The notes below the pieces were generated by a model that did no database searches, was not told the DNA's origin, and saw only the letters and a list, made by a program, of their open reading frames with translations. Made by a program: the position numbers and the translations under genes. This document shows, piece by piece, positions 7,313-13,560 of a DNA stretch of 16,136 nucleotides. How positions within the stretch are numbered: the stretch's first letter is position 1; every line of letters begins with the position of its first letter. The stretch is from CAZFPA01 sp964520975 (lineage in GTDB: Bacteria > Bacillota > Negativicutes > Selenomonadales > Selenomonadaceae), in NCBI GenBank assembly GCA_964520975.1, contig CAZFPA010000047.1:1-16136 (forward strand), written 5' to 3'.

Positions 7313-7350
7313 AAAAAAGACATACAAATTCAAAAATTTGTATGTCTTTT
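7313..7350 (-). terminator. Rho-independent terminator of galM
   Basis: Perfect 16-bp inverted repeat, 7315-7330 with 7335-7350, with a 4-nt loop. The arms contain CATACAAATT / AATTTGTATG, and the leftward strand continues into a T-run (A residues 7313-7318). It ends 2-4 bp before the -35 of the araR promoter. The arms resemble the ATTTGTA half-sites known for AraR in Bacillus, so a second role as a binding site is conceivable. Confidence 0.8.
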
Positions 7351-7374
7351 GCCAAAGCTGTCTGTTCCTGCCTC

Positions 7375-8496
7375 TCAGCGCTTATGGCCGAGCACATAGA
7401 CCGTCTGGGCCCGCCAGATATCGCCCTTCTTGAGCAGCGGCTGTGCAAACTCCGGATGCTCCAGCGCGTTCGGGAAATACTGCGCCTCCAGGCAGAAGCC
7501 GCTGCGGCGCCCAAAGGCCGTGCCATCCTTGCCCAGCGGCTGCCCATCGAGATAGTTGCCCGCATAGAACTGCACGCCTGGCTGCGTCGTGTAGGCCGTA
7601 AGCGTAATGCCCGTCACATCGCTCTCCGCATAGGCCATCTTCTTCAGGCCGCCGTCCACGTAGTCGATGGGACAGCTCGGATCATAGCCGAAGGAACCCG
7701 GCATGGCCTCATAATCACAGGGGACATCGCGAATGACCCAGTTGTGGTCATAGCCGCCCGCCCAGCGCAGCTGATCGAAATCATCATCGATATGCGCGCC
7801 GATCGGCGTCGGCTCACGCAGATCCATCGGTGTTCCCTCGACCGGAACGATGCGGCCATTCGGCAGTGATTCCTCATCGGCCTCCGTCCAGGCATCCGCG
7901 AAAAGCTGGATCTTCTGATCGAGCACAGGACCGCTCGCATAGCCGGCCAGATTGAAGTACGTATGGTTCGTGAGATTGCAGATGGTATCCGCATCCGATA
8001 CCGCCTCGTAACGGATGCTGAATTCGTTGTCATTGGAGAGCGCATACCATACCGTGACCTTGAGCTCGCCCGGATAGCCGCCCTCGCCGTCCGGACTCGT
8101 ATAGCTGAGCTTCAGACCCTCATGCGTGATCTCCGCCTGCCAGAGCTTTTTGTTGAAGCCCGTCAGCGTGCCGCCATGCAGATGGTTCTTTCCGTTGTTG
8201 CACTCAAGCTGATAGTCCCTGCCCGCCACCCGGATATGCCCGCGTGCGATGCGGTTGCCGCAGCGGCCGATGAGCGCCCCGATGTATTTATCTTCCTTTT
8301 CATAGGTTCCAATATCCGCATAGCCCAGTACAACATCCACGATTCCGCCCCGGCAGTCCCTGGTCCGCAGCGACTGTACATGCCCGCCATAGGTACAGAT
8401 CCTGACCTCCGTGCCCTTTGTGTTGCGTATGGTATAAAGCTCCGCCCGGCGCCCATCCTGCAACTGTCCAAAATCCTCCACCGTAATCCTGCTCAT
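7375..8496 (-). CDS. galM: Aldose 1-epimerase (mutarotase)
   Basis: Interconverts alpha and beta anomers of aldoses such as galactose, glucose or L-arabinose in the cytoplasm. The 373-residue product has the GalM signature series: GALIGRCGNRIARG, NNGKNHLHGG (substrate-binding His), NLTNHTYFNLAG (catalytic acid His), GGYDHNW, and FCLEAQYFPNAL (catalytic base Glu). Length is slightly above the usual 340-350. ATG 8496 has an AGGAGGGG ribosome binding site. It is the outermost member of the arabinose locus and would speed supply of the anomer that AraA uses. Its promoter lacks the AraR-like motif and carries a cre-like element instead, so it may serve general sugar use. It is monocistronic, with its own promoter and terminator. 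Confidence 0.93.
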   Translation of the reverse strand: MSRITVEDFGQLQDGRRAELYTIRNTKGTEVRICTYGGHVQSLRTRDCRGGIVDVVLGYADIGTYEKEDKYIGALIGRCGNRIARGHIRVAGRDYQLECNNGKNHLHGGTLTGFNKKLWQAEITHEGLKLSYTSPDGEGGYPGELKVTVWYALSNDNEFSIRYEAVSDADTICNLTNHTYFNLAGYASGPVLDQKIQLFADAWTEADEESLPNGRIVPVEGTPMDLREPTPIGAHIDDDFDQLRWAGGYDHNWVIRDVPCDYEAMPGSFGYDPSCPIDYVDGGLKKMAYAESDVTGITLTAYTTQPGVQFYAGNYLDGQPLGKDGTAFGRRSGFCLEAQYFPNALEHPEFAQPLLKKGDIWRAQTVYVLGHKR

Positions 8497-8555
8497 CGAA
8501 ACCCCTCCTATGCAAATTCTTTTATGTCATGAAATTCGAATAATTCAACATCTTC

Positions 8556-8584
8556 ACTTTACTATATTGCCCGCACCTTGTCAA
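8556..8584 (-). promoter_or_regulatory. Promoter of galM
   Basis: Leftward consensus TTGACA (8584-8579), a 17-bp spacer and TAAAGT (8561-8556). The start would be near 8549, giving a leader of about 50 nt. Confidence 0.75.
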
Positions 8585-8591
8585 TTCTTTT

Positions 8592-8605
8592 TGTAAACGT
8601 TTTCT
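8592..8605. promoter_or_regulatory. cre-like / LacI-family operator upstream of the galM promoter
   Basis: TGTAAACGTTTTCT matches the CcpA catabolite-responsive element consensus TGWAANCGNTNWCA at 13 of 14 positions. It is centred about 50 bp upstream of the predicted galM start, just above the -35. That is a position where CcpA-type regulators activate rather than repress. Which LacI-family protein uses it cannot be told from this window. Confidence 0.5.
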
Positions 8606-8613
8606 ATCAAGGC

Positions 8614-8652
8614 TAAAAAAAAGCCTCCCCTCCCCCGAACGGAAGAAAAGGC
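8614..8652 (-). terminator. Rho-independent terminator of the HAD-family gene
   Basis: On the leftward strand GCCTTTTCTTCC (8652-8641) pairs over 12 bp, with G-U pairs, with GGGGAGGGGAGGC (8635-8623). A T-run of 8 follows (A residues 8615-8622). It lies directly after the stop codon at 8659. Confidence 0.75.
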
Positions 8653-8658
8653 CGGCCT

Positions 8659-9303
8659 TCAAAGCCGCTGCAGATCGATATCCGCTACATCCTCCACAAT
8701 GCGATCCGCCTGAGACAGATCCTGGCAGCCCGAGCTCGGATTGCGGTAGGCAATGCAGTACATGCCCGCAGCCTTAGCCGCTGCCACGCCCGAAGCCGCG
8801 TCCTCCAGCACCACACAGTCGGCCGGCTGCACCGCCAGCCGTTCAGCCGAGAGCAGATACACGGCCGGGTCGGGCTTGCTCTGCGGCAGATCCGCACCGC
8901 TCAGCACCGACTGGAAATAGTCCTGCAGACCGAATTTTTCCAGCACGGCCTCAATCACCACCCGGCCAGCCGATGATGCCAGGGCCAGCGGTATCTCGCG
9001 CTCCCGCAGCGCCTCCAGCAGCTTTCTTGTTCCCGCAATCGGCTGAATCGAATCATCCTGCCGCAGATGCGCGAGATAGCACGCATGCTTGTAGGCGACC
9101 ATCTCATCCACACTGAGCTGCTGCCGCGCGCTGGCCGCGAGCACATCGCTGAAAAGCGCCTTCGTCGTACGCCCCATGTAGTGCACGAGCTCCCGCTCGT
9201 CGAAAAACAGCCCGAAATGCTGCAAGGTCTCGAGCTTGGTCCGCGAATGTATGGGCTCGCTGTCGACGAGCACTCCGTCCATATCAAAAATAAAAGCATC
9301 CAT
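8659..9303 (-). CDS. HAD-superfamily hydrolase, beta-phosphoglucomutase/sugar-phosphatase-like
   Basis: The 214-residue protein starts MDAFIFDMDGVLVDSEP: HAD motif I with nucleophile Asp7 and acid/base Asp9. A helical cap follows (about residues 16-85), then motif II ALASSAG, motif III Lys in QSKPDPAVY, and motif IV VVLEDAASGVAAAKAAGM. This is subfamily IA, the group of beta-phosphoglucomutase and small sugar-phosphate phosphatases. The substrate cannot be told; no sugar phosphorylase is nearby. An upstream ATG at 9372 would add 23 residues encoded by the preceding terminator hairpin, so ATG 9303 is preferred (GAGGG 11 bp upstream, plus CAGG directly before it). The gene lies only 25 bp beyond the T-run of the EAL gene's terminator, with no promoter visible between, so its expression may depend on read-through. 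Confidence 0.87.
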   Translation of the reverse strand: MDAFIFDMDGVLVDSEPIHSRTKLETLQHFGLFFDERELVHYMGRTTKALFSDVLAASARQQLSVDEMVAYKHACYLAHLRQDDSIQPIAGTRKLLEALREREIPLALASSAGRVVIEAVLEKFGLQDYFQSVLSGADLPQSKPDPAVYLLSAERLAVQPADCVVLEDAASGVAAAKAAGMYCIAYRNPSSGCQDLSQADRIVEDVADIDLQRL

Positions 9304-9328
9304 CCTGCCTGTTTCCCTCACCTTCCAC

Positions 9329-9370
9329 AAAAAAGGCCGCCGCCCAGGCCCAAGTTCCCCGGCAGCAGCC
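9329..9370 (-). terminator. Rho-independent terminator after the EAL-domain gene
   Basis: On the leftward strand GGCTGCTGCC (9370-9361) pairs over 10 bp, with two G-U pairs, with GGGCGGCGGCC (9345-9335). A run of six T follows (A residues 9329-9334). It falls between the EAL gene stop (9386) and the HAD gene start (9303). Confidence 0.75.
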
Positions 9371-9385
9371 ATGAAATCCGTTCTG

Positions 9386-11089
9386 TCATTTATTCTCTTC
9401 CCGGCTGATCAGCGACTCGAACATCTCCACCGGCAATGGCTTGGAGAAATAGTAGCCCTGGATATCATTGCAGCCGATCTCCTCGAGGAAATCCAGCTGC
9501 GGCTTTGTCTCCACGCCCTCGATGACGACCCCCATATGAATCCATTCCGCCATCTGCACAATGCTCTTCATGATGAGCGCGGCCCGATCGGAATTTTCCA
9601 CATCCTGAACGAACCCCATATCCACCTTGAGAATATCCACCGGCACATTCTTGAGCATGTTCAGCGAGGAATAGCCGCTGCCAAAATCATCCATGAGAAT
9701 CTTGAAGCCCTTTTCCTGGAAGCTGCGCATCACCGTGAGCAGCTGACGCGGATTCTCCGTATAGGCCGTCTCCGTGATCTCCAGCTTCAGCATCCACGGC
9801 TCCAGGTCGTACTTCTTCAGCAGCGCCATAACCGAAGCAAAGAAGTCCGCATTGTAGAAATTCACCCGGGACACATTGACGGAAACCGGTATCACGTAGC
9901 CCAGCGTCGCCTTCTGCTTTGCAAGTACCTTGCAGGCCTCTTCCCAGACGAAATGATCGAGCTTCACGATGAAGCCGTTGCGTTCAAAAATCGGGATGAA
10001 GCGCGCGGGAGAAATCATGCCCTTGAGCGGGTGTATCCAGCGCACCAGCGCCTCCGCGCTCACCGTCTTCTTGTCCTTCAGGCTGTACACCGGCTGCAGA
10101 TAGATCTGGAACTGCTGCTCGGCCAGCGCAAACTCCATCTCCCGCAGAATCATCTGTTCCTCGAGAATGAGCTCGCGCATATTCGTGTCGTAGTAGGCAT
10201 AGCGGGTCATATAGCGCCCCTTCACCGTATTCAGCGCCATATGGGCCCGGTCACACATCTGGTCGACCGGCAGGAACACATTATCCACCGGATAGACACC
10301 CGCGTAGAAGAGGATGCTGTGGCTGATGGACAGTGAATTCACCGCGTCGTCAAGACCCTGGATCAGCATTTCCATCTGCAGCGTCTTCACCGGCAGGCAG
10401 AGCGCGAAATGATCGGCCTCCAGCCGCCCGCAGACACCGATATGGGCTGAAATCGTATTGAAATAGGCCGCTGCCGTCTTGAGAATCAGATTGCCCGTCT
10501 CAATATGGAAAAGGTCATTGATGACCTTGAAAAAGCTGATGTCCAGGTAAACAATCGCATAGTCCTGCTCCGCCTCCGACTGCATGAGCGCCGCCGCCTT
10601 CGAATAAAAGGCCTCGCGATTGTAGATGCCCGTAAGGGAATCGAGCTCGATATAATGGCGCATCTCGATGATCTGACGGTCCTTGGCCGCCTGCTCCAGC
10701 TTGCGCCACTCGTTCTCCAGCCGGGCCATGACATTGTGCACGCGGCAGCGCACGATGGTCGGGTTGTACGGCTTCGTGATGAAATCCGCCGCGCCCATCT
10801 CCATAGCCCGCACCTCACTGTCGCCCTCGTTGCGAGCCGTCGTAGCGATTACAGGAATCTCCGCAAACTTCTCCCGCTTCTTGAGAATCGAAAGCAGCTC
10901 GAGCCCATCCATGACCGGCATAACCAGGTCGAGCAGCACGATATCCACCGGCTGCTTCTCCATGACATCCAGGGCTTCCTTGCCGTTGGCGGCCTCGATG
11001 ATGATATAGTCATTCCGGAAAAACTGCATTAAAATCGCTCTATTGATTTCTACGTCATCAACAATAAGCATTACTGATTTCTTATCCAT
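9386..11089 (-). CDS. Response regulator with degenerate GGDEF and intact EAL domain (c-di-GMP phosphodiesterase)
   Basis: A 567-residue cytoplasmic signalling protein. Residues 5-122 are a receiver domain: acidic pair Asp11-Asp12, phospho-acceptor Asp54 in LLDLVMPVMDG, Thr83/84 and Lys106. A short coiled linker leads to a GGDEF-fold domain (about 150-300) whose signature is EADHF at 224-228 instead of GGDEF, so it should not make c-di-GMP. Residues 320-560 are an EAL domain with the catalytic set intact: E-A-L 346-348, Asn405, Glu437, DDFG 467-470, Lys488, Glu524/Glu527 in EGVET, and QGYYFSKP. Expected activity is hydrolysis of c-di-GMP to pGpG, controlled by phosphorylation; GTP may bind the dead GGDEF. 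No partner histidine kinase is in the window. It lies downstream of the anti-sigma/STAS pair in the same direction but has its own promoter. Confidence 0.93.
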   Translation of the reverse strand: MDKKSVMLIVDDVEINRAILMQFFRNDYIIIEAANGKEALDVMEKQPVDIVLLDLVMPVMDGLELLSILKKREKFAEIPVIATTARNEGDSEVRAMEMGAADFITKPYNPTIVRCRVHNVMARLENEWRKLEQAAKDRQIIEMRHYIELDSLTGIYNREAFYSKAAALMQSEAEQDYAIVYLDISFFKVINDLFHIETGNLILKTAAAYFNTISAHIGVCGRLEADHFALCLPVKTLQMEMLIQGLDDAVNSLSISHSILFYAGVYPVDNVFLPVDQMCDRAHMALNTVKGRYMTRYAYYDTNMRELILEEQMILREMEFALAEQQFQIYLQPVYSLKDKKTVSAEALVRWIHPLKGMISPARFIPIFERNGFIVKLDHFVWEEACKVLAKQKATLGYVIPVSVNVSRVNFYNADFFASVMALLKKYDLEPWMLKLEITETAYTENPRQLLTVMRSFQEKGFKILMDDFGSGYSSLNMLKNVPVDILKVDMGFVQDVENSDRAALIMKSIVQMAEWIHMGVVIEGVETKPQLDFLEEIGCNDIQGYYFSKPLPVEMFESLISREENK

Positions 11090-11091
11090 AG

Positions 11092-11139
11092 GATTCCCTT
11101 CTTTATCCGGACTAAGGAATCATTGATTCCCCAATGATT
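11092..11139 (-). promoter_or_regulatory. Leader of the EAL gene with mutually exclusive hairpins covering the ribosome binding site
   Basis: Leader positions 11139-11132 and 11125-11118 form a perfect 8-bp hairpin (AATCATTG / CAATGATT). Alternatively, GATTCCTT (11121-11114) pairs with AAGGGAATC (11100-11092, one bulge), which contains the AAGGGAA ribosome binding site. The two structures share GATT, so only one can form at a time. A regulatory role is an inference. Confidence 0.35.
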
Positions 11140-11156
11140 TTAGCAGAACCTGGTAC

Positions 11157-11186
11157 AGTATACACGGGTACGCTGCACTACCTCAA
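11157..11186 (-). promoter_or_regulatory. Candidate promoter of the EAL-domain gene
   Basis: Leftward TTGAGG (11186-11181), an 18-bp spacer and TATACT (11162-11157). The start would be near 11150, giving a leader of about 60 nt that contains alternative hairpins. Confidence 0.55.
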
Positions 11187-11260
11187 TTTTATCATACAGA
11201 AATAATTTTTTCATCTACATTTCTATACGGATCAAAAATTTATCCCCGGCACCGCATGGC

Positions 11261-11710
11261 CTATGGCATCACCGCCGGCGTCAGCCGGATCACCAGCCGC
11301 AGGCGATTGCCCACCGGCTCCTCCTGCGCCTCGTAGCTGTAACTGACCTCATCGAATACCCGGCGGATAAAGGCAATGCCCAGACCACCGATCTTTTTCT
11401 CCTCCAGCGGTTCCGCCCCCGGATGTTCCAGCGCATCCGCCATAACCAGCGGATTGAACGGACGACCGCTGTCAGCCATCTCGAGCTGAAAACTTCCCGC
11501 CTCACACCAGGCCCGAAGCCATACCTTGCCCGGTGCCGCCTTGTCATAGGCATAGCTGATGATGTTCACTACAGCCTCCTCGAAGCCCAGCTGCATGCGC
11601 AGCAGACGTTTCTCCGGCACCCCGCAGTCCCTGGCCCGCCCCAGGATAAATGTGAGCATATCCTCATAGCGCTCCAGCACCGCAGGAAACACACTCCAGG
11701 GCTCCTGCAT
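11261..11710 (-). CDS. Anti-sigma factor serine kinase, RsbW/SpoIIAB-like (HATPase_c)
   Basis: The 149-residue protein is a stand-alone GHKL ATPase domain. Seen are the N-box GFEEAVVNIISYAY (about residues 42-55), the ATP-lid Asp in MADSGRPFNPL, and the glycine-rich GGLGIAFIRRVFDEVSY. Family members bind a sigma factor or other target and phosphorylate a STAS antagonist on Ser, releasing or trapping the partner. ATG 11710 has an AAGGGGG ribosome binding site. The gene starts 13 bp after the STAS gene stop, so the pair is one operon, as with rsbV-rsbW and spoIIAA-spoIIAB. Its most obvious target is the sigma factor encoded divergently at 12256, though this class can also control non-sigma targets. 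No PP2C phosphatase is visible nearby. Confidence 0.88.
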   Translation of the reverse strand: MQEPWSVFPAVLERYEDMLTFILGRARDCGVPEKRLLRMQLGFEEAVVNIISYAYDKAAPGKVWLRAWCEAGSFQLEMADSGRPFNPLVMADALEHPGAEPLEEKKIGGLGIAFIRRVFDEVSYSYEAQEEPVGNRLRLVIRLTPAVMP

Positions 11711-11723
11711 AGTCAGGCCCCCT

Positions 11724-12044
11724 TCAGTCTAAGTCTTCAACAGAAGAATAGATATTGAAAAACGCATCCAGTCCCGATTCCTCAATGATTTCCTTGACCA
11801 TGCCCACCGGCCCGCAGATCACGAGCTTACCGCCGGCAGCCTTCGCCTTCTTGCCCAGCAGCAGGATCACCCGGAGGCCCGCACTGCTCACATAGCTCAG
11901 GTCCTTGAAGTCCAGCGCAATCTTGCTGTTTTCCGCCAGCACCTCCAGCCCGCTCTTTTCCAGGGTCGGCGCCGATACAGCATCCAGGCGCTCTGTTACC
12001 GCCACACAGGTCCAGCTCTGCTTCCGCTCTATTTGAATATCCAC
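11724..12044 (-). CDS. STAS-domain anti-sigma factor antagonist
   Basis: The 106-residue protein is a complete STAS domain: strand VTERLDAVSAPTLEK, then IALDFKDLSYVSSAGLRVILLL with the phosphorylatable Ser53/Ser54 loop, and C-terminal LVICGPVGMVKEIIEESGLD. Such proteins bind the anti-sigma kinase when unphosphorylated and free the sigma factor. It starts with GTG at 12044, supported by GGCGGAG upstream; no in-frame ATG fits. It is first of a two-gene operon with the RsbW-like kinase. The region upstream has no clear sigma-70-type promoter but carries 21-bp tandem repeats, which may hint at control by a dedicated factor. Confidence 0.9.
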   Translation of the reverse strand: MDIQIERKQSWTCVAVTERLDAVSAPTLEKSGLEVLAENSKIALDFKDLSYVSSAGLRVILLLGKKAKAAGGKLVICGPVGMVKEIIEESGLDAFFNIYSSVEDLD

Positions 12045-12068
12045 TACAATCTCCGCCCTTCATATAAA

Positions 12069-12117
12069 TTCATACATGTGCATGACACTCAGATACATTC
12101 ACATGACACTTAAGTGT
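12069..12117. repeat. Tandem 21-bp direct repeats followed by a 12-bp palindrome, between divergent STAS and sigma genes
   Basis: Positions 12069-12089 and 12090-12110 are adjacent 21-bp units that agree at 15 positions; both carry ATACAT and end in CATGACACT. The second overlaps a perfect palindrome ACACTTAAGTGT (12106-12117). A 21-bp period is two helical turns, so a protein would meet both units on one face of the DNA. This is the layout of a regulatory binding site, and the array begins 25 bp upstream of the STAS start codon. Confidence 0.6.
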
Positions 12118-12173
12118 TCTATTCGTCGCGCGCGAAAAAAAATCCTGCCTGCGACCTGGCCGTATCTCGCTCT

Positions 12174-12202
12174 TTGTTTCCCGAATAAAATTCCGCTACA
12201 GT
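12174..12202 (+). promoter_or_regulatory. Candidate promoter of the sigma-factor gene
   Basis: TTGTTT (12174-12179), a 17-bp spacer and TACAGT (12197-12202). The start would be near 12209, 47 nt before the ATG. Confidence 0.5.
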
Positions 12203-12224
12203 AAAGACAAGCGCTAATCCACGG

Positions 12225-12251
12225 GAGACCGGTCTCTCACCGAAAGGTGAG
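12225..12251 (+). promoter_or_regulatory. Leader palindrome and hairpin holding the ribosome binding site of the sigma gene
   Basis: A perfect palindrome GAGACCGGTCTC (12225-12236) is directly followed by CTCACC-GAAA-GGTGAG (12236-12251), a 6-bp stem with a stable GAAA tetraloop. The only ribosome binding site, AGGTGAG, lies in the 3' arm, so folding would limit translation of the ATG at 12256. Confidence 0.5.
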
Positions 12252-12255
12252 AATA

Positions 12256-12819
12256 ATGGACACAAACGAACTTCTTTCCCTGGCGGCCGCAGGCCATGAG
12301 GCCGCCATCCTGGAGCTGCGGCAGCAATTCCTGCCGCTCCTGTACAAGGCGGCAAATCAACCGCACCTGCGGCCCATCTACGCGGAGGCCCTGAGTGAAG
12401 CCGAGATCAGCTTTCTACTCGCCATCCGCAGCTACAACCCGGACCGCGGCATCCCCTTTCCCGGTTATGCCAAGGCAATGGTCTACGGCAGTCTGCGCAC
12501 GCTGTTCAAGCAGGAGCGGCGCCGCTGGCAGCGGGAGCTCTACCCCGCTGCGCCCGCCGACGGTCTGAGCTTCTGGGACACGCTGCCCGAGCCGCAAAAC
12601 GCCATGCAGGAATACATCGACAGCGCCGACCTGCTGCAGGCCCTGGCCGCGCTGCCCCGCCGTCAGCGGCAGCTGCTCTCGCTGCTCTACGGACAGGACT
12701 GCACCCAGAAGGCCGCAGCGGCAAAGCTCGGCATCACCCAGCAGGCCGCTGCCGCCCTCAAGGCCCGTTCTCTGCGGACGCTGCGGCGAAATCTCCAGGC
12801 CAACGTCCCCCGGACGTAA
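12256..12819 (+). CDS. Sigma-70-family RNA polymerase sigma factor (small, alternative)
   Basis: A 187-residue protein with two sigma parts. The N-terminal half (about 1-95) resembles region 2: ALSEAEISFLLAIRSYNPDRGIPFPGYAKAMVYGSLRTLFKQERR, where RSYNPDRGIPF-YA echoes the SYDPEKG-F-YA core-binding segment. A linker of about 30 residues follows. The C-terminal helix-turn-helix is region 4: LAALPRRQRQLLSLLYGQDCTQKAAAAKLGITQQAAAALKARSLRTLRR. Region 1 and a full region 3 are absent. ATG 12256 is chosen over GTG 12247 because the AGGTGAG ribosome binding site overlaps the latter. It is divergent from the STAS/anti-sigma pair. A YvrJ-family gene is encoded 1.4 kb away, and in Bacillus subtilis YvrJ neighbours the YvrI (SigO) sigma, but orthology to YvrI is not shown here. 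Target genes are unknown. Confidence 0.82.
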   Translation: MDTNELLSLAAAGHEAAILELRQQFLPLLYKAANQPHLRPIYAEALSEAEISFLLAIRSYNPDRGIPFPGYAKAMVYGSLRTLFKQERRRWQRELYPAAPADGLSFWDTLPEPQNAMQEYIDSADLLQALAALPRRQRQLLSLLYGQDCTQKAAAAKLGITQQAAAALKARSLRTLRRNLQANVPRT

Positions 12820-12921
12820 AAATCCGCTCTGCACATATTTTCTTTTCTTGGCAGGAAAATTGTCCAAAATACAGAAGTCTATAGAAGATATTCTACGAAC
12901 TACGAAACGGAGGAACCGGAT

Positions 12922-13467
12922 ATGAAAAAATTCCTTTTGACCTTACTGGCGGCCGCCGCGCTTCTGACCGCCCTGCCCGTCTATGCTGCACCACAGGGCG
13001 CCGCGGCTGCGTCGGAGCCCGAAGCCCTGACGGTTGGCATGCCAAACCCATACGTTGCATACGAAACCCTGCCGGAAATGAAGGCCGTGCTCGGCTTCGA
13101 TCCCCTCTTTGTACCGCGCTCAGCCGGCTACGAATGCACCAAGATGTACATCATCGGCGGCACCATCGCGGACATCCGCTTTACAGGCATCAAGGACAAT
13201 GCCCGCAGCACCTGCGGCGTGCGCTCAGGCCGCATCGATATCGCCGGCATGGATGACATCAGCGGCTACTACAGCGTACCCTGGGAAGACGTGCATATCA
13301 GTCAGACCGACCTGCACCTGGCCCAGCTGGACTACGACTCTTTCGTCGCCAACTGGACACATGGCAAATACGCTTTTGCCTTCAACGCCAATGCGATCAG
13401 CTCGGACCGCTTCCGCGAAATCCTCACCCAGCTCGTGCAGACAACCGAACGAAACTATAAAGACTGA
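12922..13467 (+). CDS. Exported protein, DUF4367-like
   Basis: The 181-residue product starts MKKFLLTLLAAAALLTALPVYAAPQG: a clear signal peptide with cleavage after V-Y-A at residue 22. The mature domain contains LGFDPLFVPRSAGYECTKMYIIGGTIADIRF, a central DDISGYYSV, and a final NWTHGKYAFAFNANAISSDRFREILTQLV. This order (lipoprotein-like beta strands, a W-x-x-G-x-Y-A element, then a helix) resembles DUF4367 domains, which in Firmicutes often accompany sigma/anti-sigma genes. The resemblance is from memory and not from a search. ATG 12922 has GGAGGAACC upstream. It is 102 bp downstream of the sigma gene with no clear terminator between, so cotranscription is possible; a weak promoter-like TTGGCA with TACAGA (12849-12875) is also present. 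No lipobox and no transmembrane anchor beyond the signal peptide. Confidence 0.75.
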   Translation: MKKFLLTLLAAAALLTALPVYAAPQGAAAASEPEALTVGMPNPYVAYETLPEMKAVLGFDPLFVPRSAGYECTKMYIIGGTIADIRFTGIKDNARSTCGVRSGRIDIAGMDDISGYYSVPWEDVHISQTDLHLAQLDYDSFVANWTHGKYAFAFNANAISSDRFREILTQLVQTTERNYKD

Positions 13468-13485
13468 CCCGGCCCGCGCCGGCAA

Positions 13486-13533
13486 AAAGGACCCGCAGAA
13501 CTGGCAACAGCCAATCCTGCGGGTCCTTTCTTT
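13486..13533. terminator. Bidirectional rho-independent terminator
   Basis: Perfect 13-bp stem AAAGGACCCGCAG / CTGCGGGTCCTTT (13486-13498 with 13517-13529) with T-rich tails on both strands. It lies between the converging DUF4367-like and ComK-like genes and can serve both. Confidence 0.9.
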
Positions 13534-13560
13534 TCCTTATTTACCGTGTCAGCACACCGG

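Noticed and set aside
11191..11200. ATCATACAGA as another AraR site near the EAL gene
   Set aside because: Lacks the ACAAC part of the motif and lies by an unrelated gene.
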